Shown here: one piece after another, positions 38,200 through 47,979 of the stretch | Position numbering within the stretch: the stretch's first letter is position 1 | Layout of the letters: the number at the start of each line of letters is the position of its first letter | Origin: Mucilaginibacter sp. | GTDB taxonomy: Bacteria > Bacteroidota > Bacteroidia > Sphingobacteriales > Sphingobacteriaceae | DNA length: 64,000 bases | Assembly (NCBI GenBank): GCA_030445275.1 | Contig: JAUCSE010000019.1 | Location: 1-64,000 of the forward strand | Direction of reading: 5' to 3' | Made by a program: the position numbers and the translations under genes | The notes under the pieces: model-generated | What the model was told of the DNA's origin: nothing | The model's database searches: none | Seen by the model: only the letters and a program-made list of their open reading frames with translations

Positions 38200-38847
38200 T
38201 TATATACCGCTGTTGGTCAGTCTTTCGCGGATGGCTTTGGCTACTGCTTCTGATTTAGAGTTCACGTGCAGCTTTTTATAAATATTACAGATGTGGGTAC
38301 ATACCGTACCCATGCTGATAAAGCAATGATCGGCTATCATTTTATAACTGTCGCCTTTTACCAGGCAGCTCAGCACCTCGGTTTCGCGCAAGGAAAGATC
38401 ATATTCGTTTACAGCTATATTCTTTTTTTCGCGAAAAAAATCAAGCACTTTACGGGCTATATTGGCATTCATTGGCGCCCCGCCCTGGTTTACATCTGTA
38501 ATAGCTTCGAGTATTTTGGCTGGAGAGGTTTTTTTGAGTAAATAACCCGTAGCGCCCGATTGAATAGCATCAAATACCTTATCGTTATCGTCATACGAGG
38601 TGAGAATCATTACATTAATATCCGGGAAATGGCTTTTTATCAGAGCCGTGGCCGATATACCATCAAGTCCCGGCATATCAATATCCATGAGCACTACATC
38701 AGTTTCGCTGTGCTGCAATTGTTCAAGCACCTGGTTGCCATCAGGATACGAACCCACAATTACAAACCCCGGCGTGCCCGAAATAAGATAACACAGGCTA
38801 TCACGTAGGGCATTATTATCATCAAATACAGAAACCCTGATGTCCAA
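38200..38847 (-). CDS. LuxR/NarL-type response regulator
   Basis: 215 aa. Receiver domain (about 4-120) with acidic pair DD9-10, phospho-acceptor Asp55 (VVLMDIDMPG), Thr/Ser83-type ILTSYDDND, and Lys in YLLKKTSP. The LuxR-type HTH at about 146-205 is LSLRETEVLSCLVKGDSYKMIADHCFISMGTVCTHICNIYKKLHVNSKSEAV. It follows its cognate kinase gene by 58 bp on the same strand and precedes the secreted-protein array, so it is probably the array's regulator. No DNA site could be defined. Confidence 0.95.
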   Translation of the reverse strand: MDIRVSVFDDNNALRDSLCYLISGTPGFVIVGSYPDGNQVLEQLQHSETDVVLMDIDMPGLDGISATALIKSHFPDINVMILTSYDDNDKVFDAIQSGATGYLLKKTSPAKILEAITDVNQGGAPMNANIARKVLDFFREKKNIAVNEYDLSLRETEVLSCLVKGDSYKMIADHCFISMGTVCTHICNIYKKLHVNSKSEAVAKAIRERLTNSGI

Positions 38848-38905
38848 TTTTTATTTTATTAAGTAGTAAAGATACCCCGGCACAATGGCTTATCCAATCA
38901 TATGT

Positions 38906-41875
38906 TTATATGATATTAACCAACAGCTTTATCATGGTACCACTACCGGGTTGCGTAGTTACTTGTAAAACACCATTCATTTCGGTGGCTCGTTTTTGCA
39001 TATTACGCAATCCATTACGGTTACTTTGCTGATTGATATCAAAGCCCTTGCCATTATCACTAACCATAAACTCCAATTGGTTATTTAGCTTTTTTACAAA
39101 TACTTTTATCTGTGTACAGCCTGAGTGTTTGATGATATTATTGATACACTCCTTAAAAACCAGGAATATATTTTTACGGGCCTCCATATGGATACGTGTA
39201 TGCTGCATATCGGCGTTTATATCAATATCAAAACTTATATTACGCGCTTCAAGTAAGGGAATTGCAAACTCCCGCATACGTACGGCCAGGTCGTTAAAAT
39301 GATCATTTTTGGGATTTACCGCCCAAACAATATCATCCATAGCTTCCAGCATAGCACGGGATTGATGGGATATATAACCTATAACCTCCCTCGTGTGCTC
39401 AGGTGGTGATCGCTGTTGCAATTGCTGATCAGCCACTTCGCTAAAAATAGAGATACTACTTAATGCCGAACCTATATCATCATGCAGATCACTTGCTATT
39501 TTGTTACGCATTTTTTCCAGTTTCAACAACTGGTCAACCCGGTAACGGTATAATGTTGATACGATACCATAAATGGCAGCACAGGCCAACAGGATAAACC
39601 ACCAGGTTTTATAAAATGGTGGCGATATTACAAAAGCATAACTTGCAGGCGCGCTCCAACTGCCCCCTTTATAGCCGGCCTTAACTATAAAAGCATATTT
39701 GCCGGGGGGCAGGTTGGCATAACTAACCCTTGACTCGATTAATAATGGCGACCATTTATTATCAAATCCATCTAAGCGATAACTGTATCGTATTTTGTCG
39801 GCATTACTGAGGCTTATGCCCACGTAATCAAATGTTATATAGTTTTCCTTATAATTAAGTTTACTCCTCTGCAGATCCTTTTCATCAAAAAGAAGATGTT
39901 TTTTGGTGATGTATATCAACGGTGCGGGTATATTTTCTTTATCTTTTTTAAACTGATACCGCATTAGGCCATTCATCGTACCTATCCACAGATCGTTATT
40001 GCGGGCCTGGTATACAGCATTCTGATTGGTTTCAATACCCATAAAACCGTCATTCTTTACAAAATTGCGTGTAGTTAAGGTAATGGGGTTAAACAAATCA
40101 ATACCTACATTGGTACCCAGCCATATATGGTCGTCCCGGTCGCAAAATATAAAATAAGGATTATTTGATTTAATTCCCTCCCGTATACCATACTGTTTAA
40201 AGCTTTTGCCGTCATATTTAAAAATACCAGCACCTATACTGGCTATCCATATATTACCTTTACTATCGCTGCTTATCGACCCAAACCTATGGTTCGGCAG
40301 TTTTTCCTGGCCGGGTGCTATCACAAATTGATCAGTCAGGGTATCCAGGTATATCAACCCTTTATCCTGGCTACCGAACCATAGCTGCCCATGGGCATCC
40401 CGGTAAATTGTCCATACCGAGTTACTTACAAAGCCTTTCCCGCTTTTATAGCTTTGCATTTGTTTTTTATCGTAGTTATAAACGGCAACACCGCTATCAA
40501 GTGTAGCCAGCCATATGCGGCCTTTCTTATCTTCGTTAATGCTTACTACCTCTTTCCCTGCCAATCCGTTCGATCCGCTGAATACCAGGAACTTTTTTTT
40601 ATCGGGCAGGTAACAGGCTGCGCCTTTGTTTGCGCAGGCTATCCATATGTTTTTGCGACTGTCTTCAAAAGTCTTGTAAATTAAATTATCGGGCAGGCCA
40701 TCTTTTACTGTAAAGTTTTTGACTTTGTTGGTCAAAGTTATTTTAGGGTTAAATACAGTTATTCCCCCTGCGGTACCTACCCAATAGTTATTCTTGCTAT
40801 CTTCCATGATAGAATATACCTCATTATATACCAGGCCATCCTGTACCGTATATAGTTCAAAAGGCAAATTTTTATAGCACGATAATCCATCGTACTGCCC
40901 TATCCATATGTTATGCTCACGGTCAGCAGCTATATCATAAACCAATTCACTTAGCAAACCATTGCTTTTGGTAAAACACCTGACTACACTACCATTTATT
41001 TTGGCCACTCCTTTATTAGTGGCCAGCCATATATTACCTTGCCTATCGCCCTTAATCATATTAATATGCTCATCAAGAAGCCCATGTGCTATTGTTATTT
41101 TTTTCACTGGAATTTGAGGATTGCCAGGTTCAAAATAAATAGCGCCCGATGCAGTGCCGCACCATAATACACCGTTTGCCTGCTGATAAACCGATGTGAT
41201 TTTTTGACTTAACTCCGCCGGAAAAGTCGCGGTTACCGGGACATTTGTTTGTGTGTTGAACACCGATAAACCTTTTGTGGTGGCCATCCATATTTCATTG
41301 CTGTTTTTTACTACCAACTGATTAAGGGTATCTGACAGCAGATGTTGCTTTGTTGTAAAGTGTTTAATGCTATATCCTTTATTTAAAAAGGTAATGCAAA
41401 AAAGGCCATTGCCCTGCGTGGCAAGGTATAGTGAATGGTTTTGCCATACCATTGAATTGATGAACTTATCATTTACATAATCATGATGCCGAAAATTAGT
41501 TATGGCATTATTACTGCAATAAGATAATGCTCCTGAGTGATGCCCAAAAAATATACGGCCATCATTTGTCCCAGTTATGGCCGTTACATGATTATCCGGC
41601 AAACCAAACTGTGAGTCATAAACGTGAAACTGCCGTCCGTCAAACGATGCTACCCCACCCTGAGTGCCCACCCATAAGTAACCTGCATTATCTATGTAAA
41701 TGGCGTAAACCATAGCCTCAGGAAGGCCATTTTGTATGGTATAGTTAACCAGGGGCAAAGTTTGCCCATACCCCATAAACGAAAAAAAACAAGCTATTAT
41801 AAATAATAAAAGCGCTTTAGTTTTTATTCGTGACGGTGAAAAATATAATGACTGATAAAGAGAGCCCCTGATCAT
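38906..41875 (-). CDS. Two-component sensor kinase with double propeller sensor
   Basis: 989 aa. Signal/first TM at about 22-36, then about 14 regulatory propeller repeats (WVGTQGGVASFDG, IWIGQYDGLSCY, IWLGTNVGIDLF and others) as two stacked propellers, a Y_Y_Y domain (IRYSYRLDGFDNKWSPL..YANLPPGKYAFIVKA), TM WWFILLACAAIYGIV, HisKA_3 with His798 (ASDLHDDIGSALSS) and a HATPase (FKECINNIIKHSG, DNGKGFDI, NGLRNMQKRATEMNG). Unlike hybrid systems it carries no receiver or AraC part; the separate NarL-type regulator is next. Probably senses an extracytoplasmic ligand, possibly a glycan. Confidence 0.95.
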   Translation of the reverse strand: MIRGSLYQSLYFSPSRIKTKALLLFIIACFFSFMGYGQTLPLVNYTIQNGLPEAMVYAIYIDNAGYLWVGTQGGVASFDGRQFHVYDSQFGLPDNHVTAITGTNDGRIFFGHHSGALSYCSNNAITNFRHHDYVNDKFINSMVWQNHSLYLATQGNGLFCITFLNKGYSIKHFTTKQHLLSDTLNQLVVKNSNEIWMATTKGLSVFNTQTNVPVTATFPAELSQKITSVYQQANGVLWCGTASGAIYFEPGNPQIPVKKITIAHGLLDEHINMIKGDRQGNIWLATNKGVAKINGSVVRCFTKSNGLLSELVYDIAADREHNIWIGQYDGLSCYKNLPFELYTVQDGLVYNEVYSIMEDSKNNYWVGTAGGITVFNPKITLTNKVKNFTVKDGLPDNLIYKTFEDSRKNIWIACANKGAACYLPDKKKFLVFSGSNGLAGKEVVSINEDKKGRIWLATLDSGVAVYNYDKKQMQSYKSGKGFVSNSVWTIYRDAHGQLWFGSQDKGLIYLDTLTDQFVIAPGQEKLPNHRFGSISSDSKGNIWIASIGAGIFKYDGKSFKQYGIREGIKSNNPYFIFCDRDDHIWLGTNVGIDLFNPITLTTRNFVKNDGFMGIETNQNAVYQARNNDLWIGTMNGLMRYQFKKDKENIPAPLIYITKKHLLFDEKDLQRSKLNYKENYITFDYVGISLSNADKIRYSYRLDGFDNKWSPLLIESRVSYANLPPGKYAFIVKAGYKGGSWSAPASYAFVISPPFYKTWWFILLACAAIYGIVSTLYRYRVDQLLKLEKMRNKIASDLHDDIGSALSSISIFSEVADQQLQQRSPPEHTREVIGYISHQSRAMLEAMDDIVWAVNPKNDHFNDLAVRMREFAIPLLEARNISFDIDINADMQHTRIHMEARKNIFLVFKECINNIIKHSGCTQIKVFVKKLNNQLEFMVSDNGKGFDINQQSNRNGLRNMQKRATEMNGVLQVTTQPGSGTMIKLLVNII

Positions 41876-42094
41876 ACGCGGTTATTATCTTATTATCTTT
41901 GATTTTTCATTTATTCTTCCAAATAAGAACAAACCTTAATCTATTGCTAACCATGCGTCCCGGGATAACTAAACGCGACTATTAACTTTGCCAACTACTT
42001 CATTTTCAGACATAAATATACCTATCTTATTTCCCTTAAAATTGGAAAAAAGCGCAAAAACTAGTATCTTAACCTGTAAATAGACAAAGTTCCG

Positions 42095-42922
42095 ATGCCT
42101 TCTCAAAGAGTTTATCCACAACTGACGCTTTGCGAATACGTTTCCGCATATATTCTTAGTGATTATGGCGTTGACGGATTTGTGGATGATACCGCCTGTA
42201 TATATCCGGAAGGTTCGGCTATTTTATGTTTTAGTTTGGATAATCCCTTTATATTTAAGGAAATTAGTTCGGGCTGTATTATCAAACTCACTAAGTTCAA
42301 CTTCATCCCTCAATTTAAACAGCCCCGGTTTTACCAGGTTATAGCATGCCCCACCAAAGTACTGCACGTTATATTTAAGCCGTACGGCGCATACAAACTA
42401 TTAGGCATTCCGCAAAACACCTCCTTTGATGAGCATGGAACTTCGTTATTTGATATGCTGGCAGATAAAATAAAACCCTTGTTAAACCAAATTGAGGATG
42501 CAGCTTACAATACCAGCCACATTATTCAATTAGTAAATAAATGGTTGGAAAACCAGCTTGTTAAAAATGAAAAAATTGATGTTAGCCGTGTTAGCCATGC
42601 TTGTATGCTGATAGCAACTAGTCAAGGTAATATACCTATTAAGCAATTAACACAAAACATGCATATTTCAAAAAGAGCATTGGAATATCAATTTCAGGAA
42701 CAAGTGGGTTTATCGCCTAAATTGTACAGCCGTATTACCCGGTTCAGCTTTTTGTTTACTGCGATAAAAAACAATAAGGCTATTGACTGGCAGGAGCTAT
42801 CATTCAGGCATAATTTTTTTGATCAGGCACATTTTATCAATGAGTTTAAATATTTTTCGGGAAACTCCCCCACCCGCTTATCTGAAATCAACCCAATTTT
42901 AACTACAGATTCTGGCCTGTAA
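42095..42922 (+). CDS. AraC-family regulator
   Basis: 275 aa. N-terminal domain of the DUF6597 type (LCEYVSAYILSD, YPEGSAILCFSLDNPFIF, FKPYGAYKLLGIP) and a C-terminal AraC double HTH at about 165-265 (IKQLTQNMHISKRALEYQFQEQVGLSPKLYSRITRFSFLF, then DQAHFINEFKYFSGNSPTRL). One-component regulator of unknown effector. Divergent from the kinase/regulator/array unit with 219 bp between starts and no obvious consensus -7 box; a hairpin follows at 42948. Confidence 0.9.
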   Translation: MPSQRVYPQLTLCEYVSAYILSDYGVDGFVDDTACIYPEGSAILCFSLDNPFIFKEISSGCIIKLTKFNFIPQFKQPRFYQVIACPTKVLHVIFKPYGAYKLLGIPQNTSFDEHGTSLFDMLADKIKPLLNQIEDAAYNTSHIIQLVNKWLENQLVKNEKIDVSRVSHACMLIATSQGNIPIKQLTQNMHISKRALEYQFQEQVGLSPKLYSRITRFSFLFTAIKNNKAIDWQELSFRHNFFDQAHFINEFKYFSGNSPTRLSEINPILTTDSGL

Positions 42923-42947
42923 ATGGTAATTCCATAAAAAATTAAAG

Positions 42948-42987
42948 CACAAACAAGCATACGGATCTCTCCATATACTTGTTTGTG
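42948..42987. terminator. Hairpin after the AraC gene, terminator-like
   Basis: Arms CACAAACAAG and CTTGTTTGTG (10 bp) with a 20-nt loop between convergent genes. There is no long T-run. Confidence 0.5.
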
Positions 42988-43008
42988 TCTGTTAGCAGCA
43001 AATTACGA

Positions 43009-43410
43009 TTATGGGGTTTTACTGATAAAGCGTACGTTGGTTCTGCTATCTGTCCGGAGCACGCTTTGCTGCCTGAACCGGCGTATGTATTGTTGCGAAA
43101 TACTATCTAATGCCGCATCCCTTTGCTTGCTTGCTTTTCCGAAAAAGGTAGCCACTTTAGTGGGTTCCGTTATGGTTTCTTTAGTTTTGGTGTCTTTCCA
43201 CCTTCCTGCGGCATCCCATTCGGTATACCCTTCGGGGAAATAATGGCTGATAACGCTATCGCTGAACGCTTTCCATTGTTGTTCGCTGACTTGCCCTCCA
43301 TCGGGAATATCCCTGCCGAAATACAGGTCACTACGCTGGAAGGTAGCGCAGGAGGCGAGGCCGAGGCAACAGAGCATAACCCAAATTTGCCGCTGTTTTT
43401 GTTTTATCAT
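43009..43410 (-). CDS. DUF3574 lipoprotein
   Basis: 133 aa. Lipobox LASCATF at about 18-21. The DUF3574 body is SDLYFGRDIPDGGQVSEQQWKAFSDSVISHYFPEGYTEWDAAGRWKDTKT..TKVATFFGK. The C-terminus is RRFRQQSVLRTDSRTNVRFISKTP. The family is small and without known function. It is the last gene of the minus-strand island and lies about 120 bp after the ankyrin gene; a shared transcript is possible. Confidence 0.88.
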   Translation of the reverse strand: MIKQKQRQIWVMLCCLGLASCATFQRSDLYFGRDIPDGGQVSEQQWKAFSDSVISHYFPEGYTEWDAAGRWKDTKTKETITEPTKVATFFGKASKQRDAALDSISQQYIRRFRQQSVLRTDSRTNVRFISKTP

Positions 43411-43529
43411 AGTAAACTGGTTTTGGTTAGATCACTAAAAGTAATTAAAAAACAAGTGAAATAACCAATCAACAGGCTATGAAAACCTCTTTAAACCAGC
43501 CGGATACCTCGCCACCTCGTAAATCGCTT

Positions 43530-44876
43530 TTAGCCTTTTAATATCTTCGCCTTCTCATTATCAAATTCGGCTTGCGATAAAATACCTGCATCTAACAGTT
43601 CCTTGATATCCAATAAGGCTTGTTTTTTGTTGGCGATGCTACTGCTGTCCATTTTATCTTCTACTTCTTTTGCGGCAATTTTAGGTTCTGCCTTTGCTCC
43701 AGGCGAGTTATAACTCAATAATAAGGCTGCTATCTCGTTAAAGCCTTTGATAGAGGCATAATCAATCGCTTTTTGTTCCTTAGTATTTACTACAGTTACG
43801 TCGGCGTGTTGATCAAGAAGATATTTTACCACATCCTTTTTGCCATTTGAAGCAGCATAATGTAAAGCGGTGTTTCCAGATTCGTCCTGGATATTGATAT
43901 CGGCCCCACGCTCCAAAAGTAATTTGAGCATGCTCAGGTGACCATTCTTTGCTGCAACATGCAATAAACTCTCCCCTCCATAACTGTAAGAATGATTCAG
44001 GCTAAATGCGCTATCCATTGACAAATTACCGGCGCTTTCCACCCAATCCAGATAGCTGTTCATACTGGCAGTATCGCCTGATATGGGTTGACTGAAATTT
44101 ACATCGATACCATTATCTAAAAACAAGCTCACAATTTCCTTTTGGTTATAGGCACAGGCATACCAAATTGGCGAAAGGCCATTTTTTGAGGTGATTAAAA
44201 CATCCGCGCCATGCTGAACCAGGAGGTTAGTTAATGCTCTGTTTGCATCGTAACAAGCAATTAGCAGTGACGACTCGCCGGCATGGTTTATATGATTGAT
44301 TGCCGCACTATTTTCTATCAGACAAGTTACCATTGGCTGATTTTTTGAACGTACAGCTATGATTAACGGGCTGTCCCCTGCTTTATTTGTGGTATTTACA
44401 TTGGCACCATGATCAATTAGCAATTGTACAATTTCTTTGTTACGCCAGCCTGCTGCAATGAATAGCGGGGTCTCTGCACTGTTATTCTCCAGGTCAACAT
44501 CAATGCCTTGTTCTAATAATTTTTCAACCAGTTCTTTTTGCCCTGTTTTTGCCGTTAAGTGCAGCAGACTATTCCCCTGCAGATCATTGATGTTTATCCT
44601 TGTCCCTTTTTCCAACAGGAAAAGTGCAGTCTGTTTTTGTTTTTGTAAACAGGCAAAGTAAAAGGGAGTTTCGCCGTTATGATCTTCATAGTCCAGATCA
44701 GAACCTGCTTCCAGCAGCAATTTAACCAAATCCAGGTAACCATGATGCGCGGCATAGTGCAAAGCTGTGCGGCCTTTCTCGTCGGTGTAGGTAACATCAA
44801 CTTCATTATTGGCCAACAAAATTTCAGCTATTTTTCTTTTGCCGCCTTCGCAGGCAATTATAAATGACATGGACAT
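43530..44876 (-). CDS. Ankyrin-repeat protein with C-terminal SHOCT domain
   Basis: 448 aa, no signal peptide. About ten ankyrin repeats (GRTALHYAAHHGYLDLVKLLLEAGSDLDYEDHNGETPFYFA and on to GNTALHYAASNGKKDVVKYLLDQHADVT) occupy 1-390; an insert near 280-300 (YLDWVESAGNLSMDSAFSLNHSY) breaks the series. The final 32 residues form a SHOCT domain (KQALLDIKELLDAGILSQAEFDNEKAKILKG), a short oligomerisation helix hairpin. Likely binds partner proteins. It starts 5 bp after the next ankyrin gene, so they are co-translated. Confidence 0.92.
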   Translation of the reverse strand: MSMSFIIACEGGKRKIAEILLANNEVDVTYTDEKGRTALHYAAHHGYLDLVKLLLEAGSDLDYEDHNGETPFYFACLQKQKQTALFLLEKGTRININDLQGNSLLHLTAKTGQKELVEKLLEQGIDVDLENNSAETPLFIAAGWRNKEIVQLLIDHGANVNTTNKAGDSPLIIAVRSKNQPMVTCLIENSAAINHINHAGESSLLIACYDANRALTNLLVQHGADVLITSKNGLSPIWYACAYNQKEIVSLFLDNGIDVNFSQPISGDTASMNSYLDWVESAGNLSMDSAFSLNHSYSYGGESLLHVAAKNGHLSMLKLLLERGADINIQDESGNTALHYAASNGKKDVVKYLLDQHADVTVVNTKEQKAIDYASIKGFNEIAALLLSYNSPGAKAEPKIAAKEVEDKMDSSSIANKKQALLDIKELLDAGILSQAEFDNEKAKILKG

Positions 44877-44881
44877 GGTTT

Positions 44882-46072
44882 CTATACTTTATTTTTTAAT
44901 AGTAATTCTACTGTTTTTGTTTTCAAATTGTCCTGGGCAGCCAAATCCATTGGTGTTTGATCAAGATCATTAGTACTGTTTACATCAGCTTCCTGTTCAA
45001 TGAGCAGTTTTGCTTTGCGATAAACATGTTTTGCTGCTTCCTGATCATAATTCACATTGTAAGCGCAAACTTTGTGCAGCAAGGTGTTACCCTCATCATC
45101 TTTACGGTTTATCTCAATGACTCCTGTTTCAAGCACGGCCAGTAAAACATCAGCGGGTTGCTCACTGATCCAGTCGAGCGCTGACTTACCTTTACTGTAA
45201 TAAGGCGAAGTTTGATAAACATCAGCGCCATCATTGATCAAAGCTACTAACAGTTGTACTTCATCTTCCGAGCCCCGTCTGCGCATCCGCACAGCACCCA
45301 GCAGTACGGTTTCGCCGTTTTTGTTGGCAATATCAAAATCGACCGGAACATATTGTTTAAGCATGTTGTAAGTTCCCACATTACAAACCTGGTGCACCAC
45401 GGCAGCATAAAAAGGTGTTTCTCCATCTTTACCCGGTTGATTAGGATCTGCATTGTTTTGGAGCAGCAACTCAATATACTTTTTCTTGTTTTTGCTGATG
45501 GCTAAATGAAGCGGTGTTTCCCTGACGATATTCCCGGCATTAGGATCTAACCCCTCCTGGATCAAATATTCAAGATAAGTTAACCCGGTTTCCTCCTTAA
45601 TGTCGTATTCCTCAATTATTTTATACAAAAAGTTCTCTTCATAATTGTTTTTGTATTGAATATCACAACCGGCATCAACCAACACCTTTATTACTTCGAT
45701 GGGTGCCGAGCTAAAGAAGGCGAGTCCTAATAGTGTTTTGTCCTGCAGGGCATCATTAATGTTATCCAGTTTTTGCAGAAAGTCACTTAAAAAATTCAGG
45801 TCGGCTTCATCGTTACCTATTTTTTTGAATAGCCTTTCAAAAATAGATCTGTCAAACTTATCATATTCATAGATATCAGTTTCAATGATGCCATCTTTTA
45901 TAAAACTATTGATCAGCTCAAAGGCCTGCCCACTTATTAAGGCATCATAAATTTGCCCTTTATCAAAATCGCTCAGGTCTTTGGGTAGTTTTTCACCCTG
46001 ATCAATCCGTTGCTTGGCTTCTTCAAACTTATTTCTTTTTATAGCATCTACCAATGCATTTACTTCATACAT
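44882..46072 (-). CDS. Ankyrin-repeat protein
   Basis: 396 aa, cytosolic. The N-terminal 90 residues are helical (MYEVNALVDAIKRNKFEEAKQRIDQGE) with irregular repeats, then ankyrin units such as RETPLHLAISKNKKKYIELLLQNNADPN, GETPFYAAVVHQVCNVGTYNMLKQYV and GNTLLHKVCAYNVNYDQEAAKHVYRKAKLLIEQEADVNSTNDLDQTPMDLAAQ. No catalytic motif is seen. It forms an operon with the 448-aa ankyrin gene downstream (5 bp gap). Bacterial ankyrin pairs often act as immunity or scaffolding proteins; for these two that remains a guess. Confidence 0.9.
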   Translation of the reverse strand: MYEVNALVDAIKRNKFEEAKQRIDQGEKLPKDLSDFDKGQIYDALISGQAFELINSFIKDGIIETDIYEYDKFDRSIFERLFKKIGNDEADLNFLSDFLQKLDNINDALQDKTLLGLAFFSSAPIEVIKVLVDAGCDIQYKNNYEENFLYKIIEEYDIKEETGLTYLEYLIQEGLDPNAGNIVRETPLHLAISKNKKKYIELLLQNNADPNQPGKDGETPFYAAVVHQVCNVGTYNMLKQYVPVDFDIANKNGETVLLGAVRMRRRGSEDEVQLLVALINDGADVYQTSPYYSKGKSALDWISEQPADVLLAVLETGVIEINRKDDEGNTLLHKVCAYNVNYDQEAAKHVYRKAKLLIEQEADVNSTNDLDQTPMDLAAQDNLKTKTVELLLKNKV

Positions 46073-46168
46073 ATTTTTTCAATTATTTGGTTTTGATCTT
46101 TTGCTAAAGGAATTTCAGCAGAGTTTTGTTTGGGCTGCTTACCTATTTATTTCAATAATAATCATTTG

Positions 46169-46780
46169 TTACCATCGTTCAACTTTGAGTATACGCCTGT
46201 TTTTATAAAGTTCAAGGAGTTCTTTTCGGGAAAAAGAAAGCAATGTTTTACTATAATTTACTTTTCTGTTTATGGAGCTTAACTTTTCCCTATCAGCAAT
46301 CTCATAATTATTAAGGTGGCTATAGACACTATCCCGACTAATATGGTCTACCCGGTATGTGGTATAATATCCATTGTTTTGAGTGCAAAAATAGGTGTCG
46401 CCGCTTTTAGGATCTTCAATATATTTCCCTGCATATTTTTCATTGAATGTTACAGCCACAACACCTACCATAAAAAACAAAACAGGTAAGGCTAATCCTG
46501 TAAACTGCCAGAACCTGAAACGCGGAGCCGTTTTCTTTTCCTGAAGAAAAGCCTCCCGCAGGCCAGGGTTCATCAAATGTGTGTCCCGTTTACTATGGCA
46601 TTGGGAACATACAACATATCCCGTTTTGCCGATAGGAAATATGGGTATCCAGAAAATATGGAAATGCCTGCTAAAATATCTTCCGGATGTTGTGCCAGTT
46701 GATTCGCAATAAGGACATTTTTCAATAGCAAAATCAACTGTTTTAGTTAACGCAGCGCGGATTCCCCAAAAAAAGATCAT
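46169..46780 (-). CDS. Zinc-ribbon membrane protein
   Basis: 203 aa. The N-terminal zinc-ribbon has CPYCESTGTT..SRHFHIFWIPIFPIGKTGYVVCSQCHSKR with two CxxC pairs (residues about 22-25 and 58-61). A single membrane helix is at about 94-112 (GLALPVLFFMVGVVAVTF). The C-terminal domain (about 120-203), ending LLSFSRKELLELYKNRRILKVERW, would face the other side. Resembles the zinc-ribbon_15-type proteins of unknown role. Confidence 0.8.
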   Translation of the reverse strand: MIFFWGIRAALTKTVDFAIEKCPYCESTGTTSGRYFSRHFHIFWIPIFPIGKTGYVVCSQCHSKRDTHLMNPGLREAFLQEKKTAPRFRFWQFTGLALPVLFFMVGVVAVTFNEKYAGKYIEDPKSGDTYFCTQNNGYYTTYRVDHISRDSVYSHLNNYEIADREKLSSINRKVNYSKTLLSFSRKELLELYKNRRILKVERW

Positions 46781-46832
46781 AATCTTAAAATTTAAAAAGG
46801 TTCATAAATTTCATTACTGCAGGCACGTTCCA

Positions 46833-47879
46833 TCACTTCAATACAATATCCCAGGCTTCGGTGCTTCCTGATTCAACAGAAAGCCGCACCGCCTCTCCAT
46901 TTTTCCAGTATGTCGGAAAATTCCCTTCATAGCCTGCTACGTATACATCGTTACCATTTACTACAATAGCATTACCATGAGCACTTTCTGAACTATTTGC
47001 TGTGAGCGACACCGCCTGTCCATTTAGCCAGTATTTGGCTACGTCTCTATTTTCCGTGGCACTTCTTTCCCAACCCGTTACATAAACGTTTTTACCAGAT
47101 ACTGTTATGCCATGGGCAATGGCGGGCTGAGTGCCGTTAGTAAGGGATACAGGGGTGCCATTTTTCCAATATTTTGCTGCACTGGCCCCATCACCTTCAT
47201 ATCCGGCAACGTATACATCATTACCCCTCACGGCCATGGCATACGCGAAAGCAGATTTGCTACCATCTGTAAGCGATACCGCTGTCCCGTTTTTCCAATA
47301 TTTGGCAACTATTCTTGAACCATTATATTCCCCGCCGGATATATAAACATCATTATCAACTATAACCATGCCTCCGGTTCGGGTATTGTGTGTGCCATCC
47401 GAAAGATCTGTGGCCACTCCATTCTTCCACATCCTGGCCACATAGGCAGTACCATTATGTTCAGACCCTGCTACATAAACATCTGTTCCTTTCACAGCAA
47501 TTGCAGAAGCCATGGCATCATTACTCCCGCTGCTAAGCTTTGTAGAAACCCCATTTTTCCAGTATTCAGCCTTTGTTTTACCGTTAGCACCAAGCATATA
47601 TTCCCATCCGGCTGCATATATATTGTTACCGTCAATTACCAGCGACTCAATGTTTGCGCTCATTGTCCCGTCAGAAAGGTTAATGGCAGTACCATTTTTC
47701 CAATATTTAGCGATGTTAGTTCCGCTTTTGGATTGGTAACCAGCTACGTATATATCCGAAAACTGGAACGGGGGATCATTAGGCTGCTCATTAGGTTTAT
47801 TTTTGTCCTTTTTGCAAGCTCCTAAACTCAGTGCTACGAATGCTATGAGTGAAAATGCAATTAACTTTAAGTTCTTCAT
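46833..47879 (-). CDS. Lipoprotein with seven propeller repeats
   Basis: 348 aa from ATG 47879 (MKNLKLIAFSLIAFVALSLGAC), with lipobox Cys at 21 and a charged linker (KKDKNKPNEQPNDPP). Seven repeats of about 46 residues share VYVAGYE..G..AKYWKNGT.VSLT.GT, for example VYVAGSEHNGTAYVARMWKNG and VYVTGWERSATENRDVAKYWLNG, so a seven-bladed propeller is expected. The repeat is found in other uncharacterised Bacteroidota proteins. Anchored at the cell surface or periplasm; ligand unknown. Confidence 0.85.
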   Translation of the reverse strand: MKNLKLIAFSLIAFVALSLGACKKDKNKPNEQPNDPPFQFSDIYVAGYQSKSGTNIAKYWKNGTAINLSDGTMSANIESLVIDGNNIYAAGWEYMLGANGKTKAEYWKNGVSTKLSSGSNDAMASAIAVKGTDVYVAGSEHNGTAYVARMWKNGVATDLSDGTHNTRTGGMVIVDNDVYISGGEYNGSRIVAKYWKNGTAVSLTDGSKSAFAYAMAVRGNDVYVAGYEGDGASAAKYWKNGTPVSLTNGTQPAIAHGITVSGKNVYVTGWERSATENRDVAKYWLNGQAVSLTANSSESAHGNAIVVNGNDVYVAGYEGNFPTYWKNGEAVRLSVESGSTEAWDIVLK

Positions 47880-47979
47880 TGACTTTGTTTTTGAATTGAT
47901 CATTGTTCTCCTATCGCAATAAAATCAAATTATTGCCAGATGACATAAATGCATTGAAAGGGCCATAAGACCGATCATC

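Noticed and set aside
38200..41875. Hybrid two-component system controlling a polysaccharide locus
   Set aside because: The kinase has no fused receiver and AraC part, and no susC/susD pair follows.
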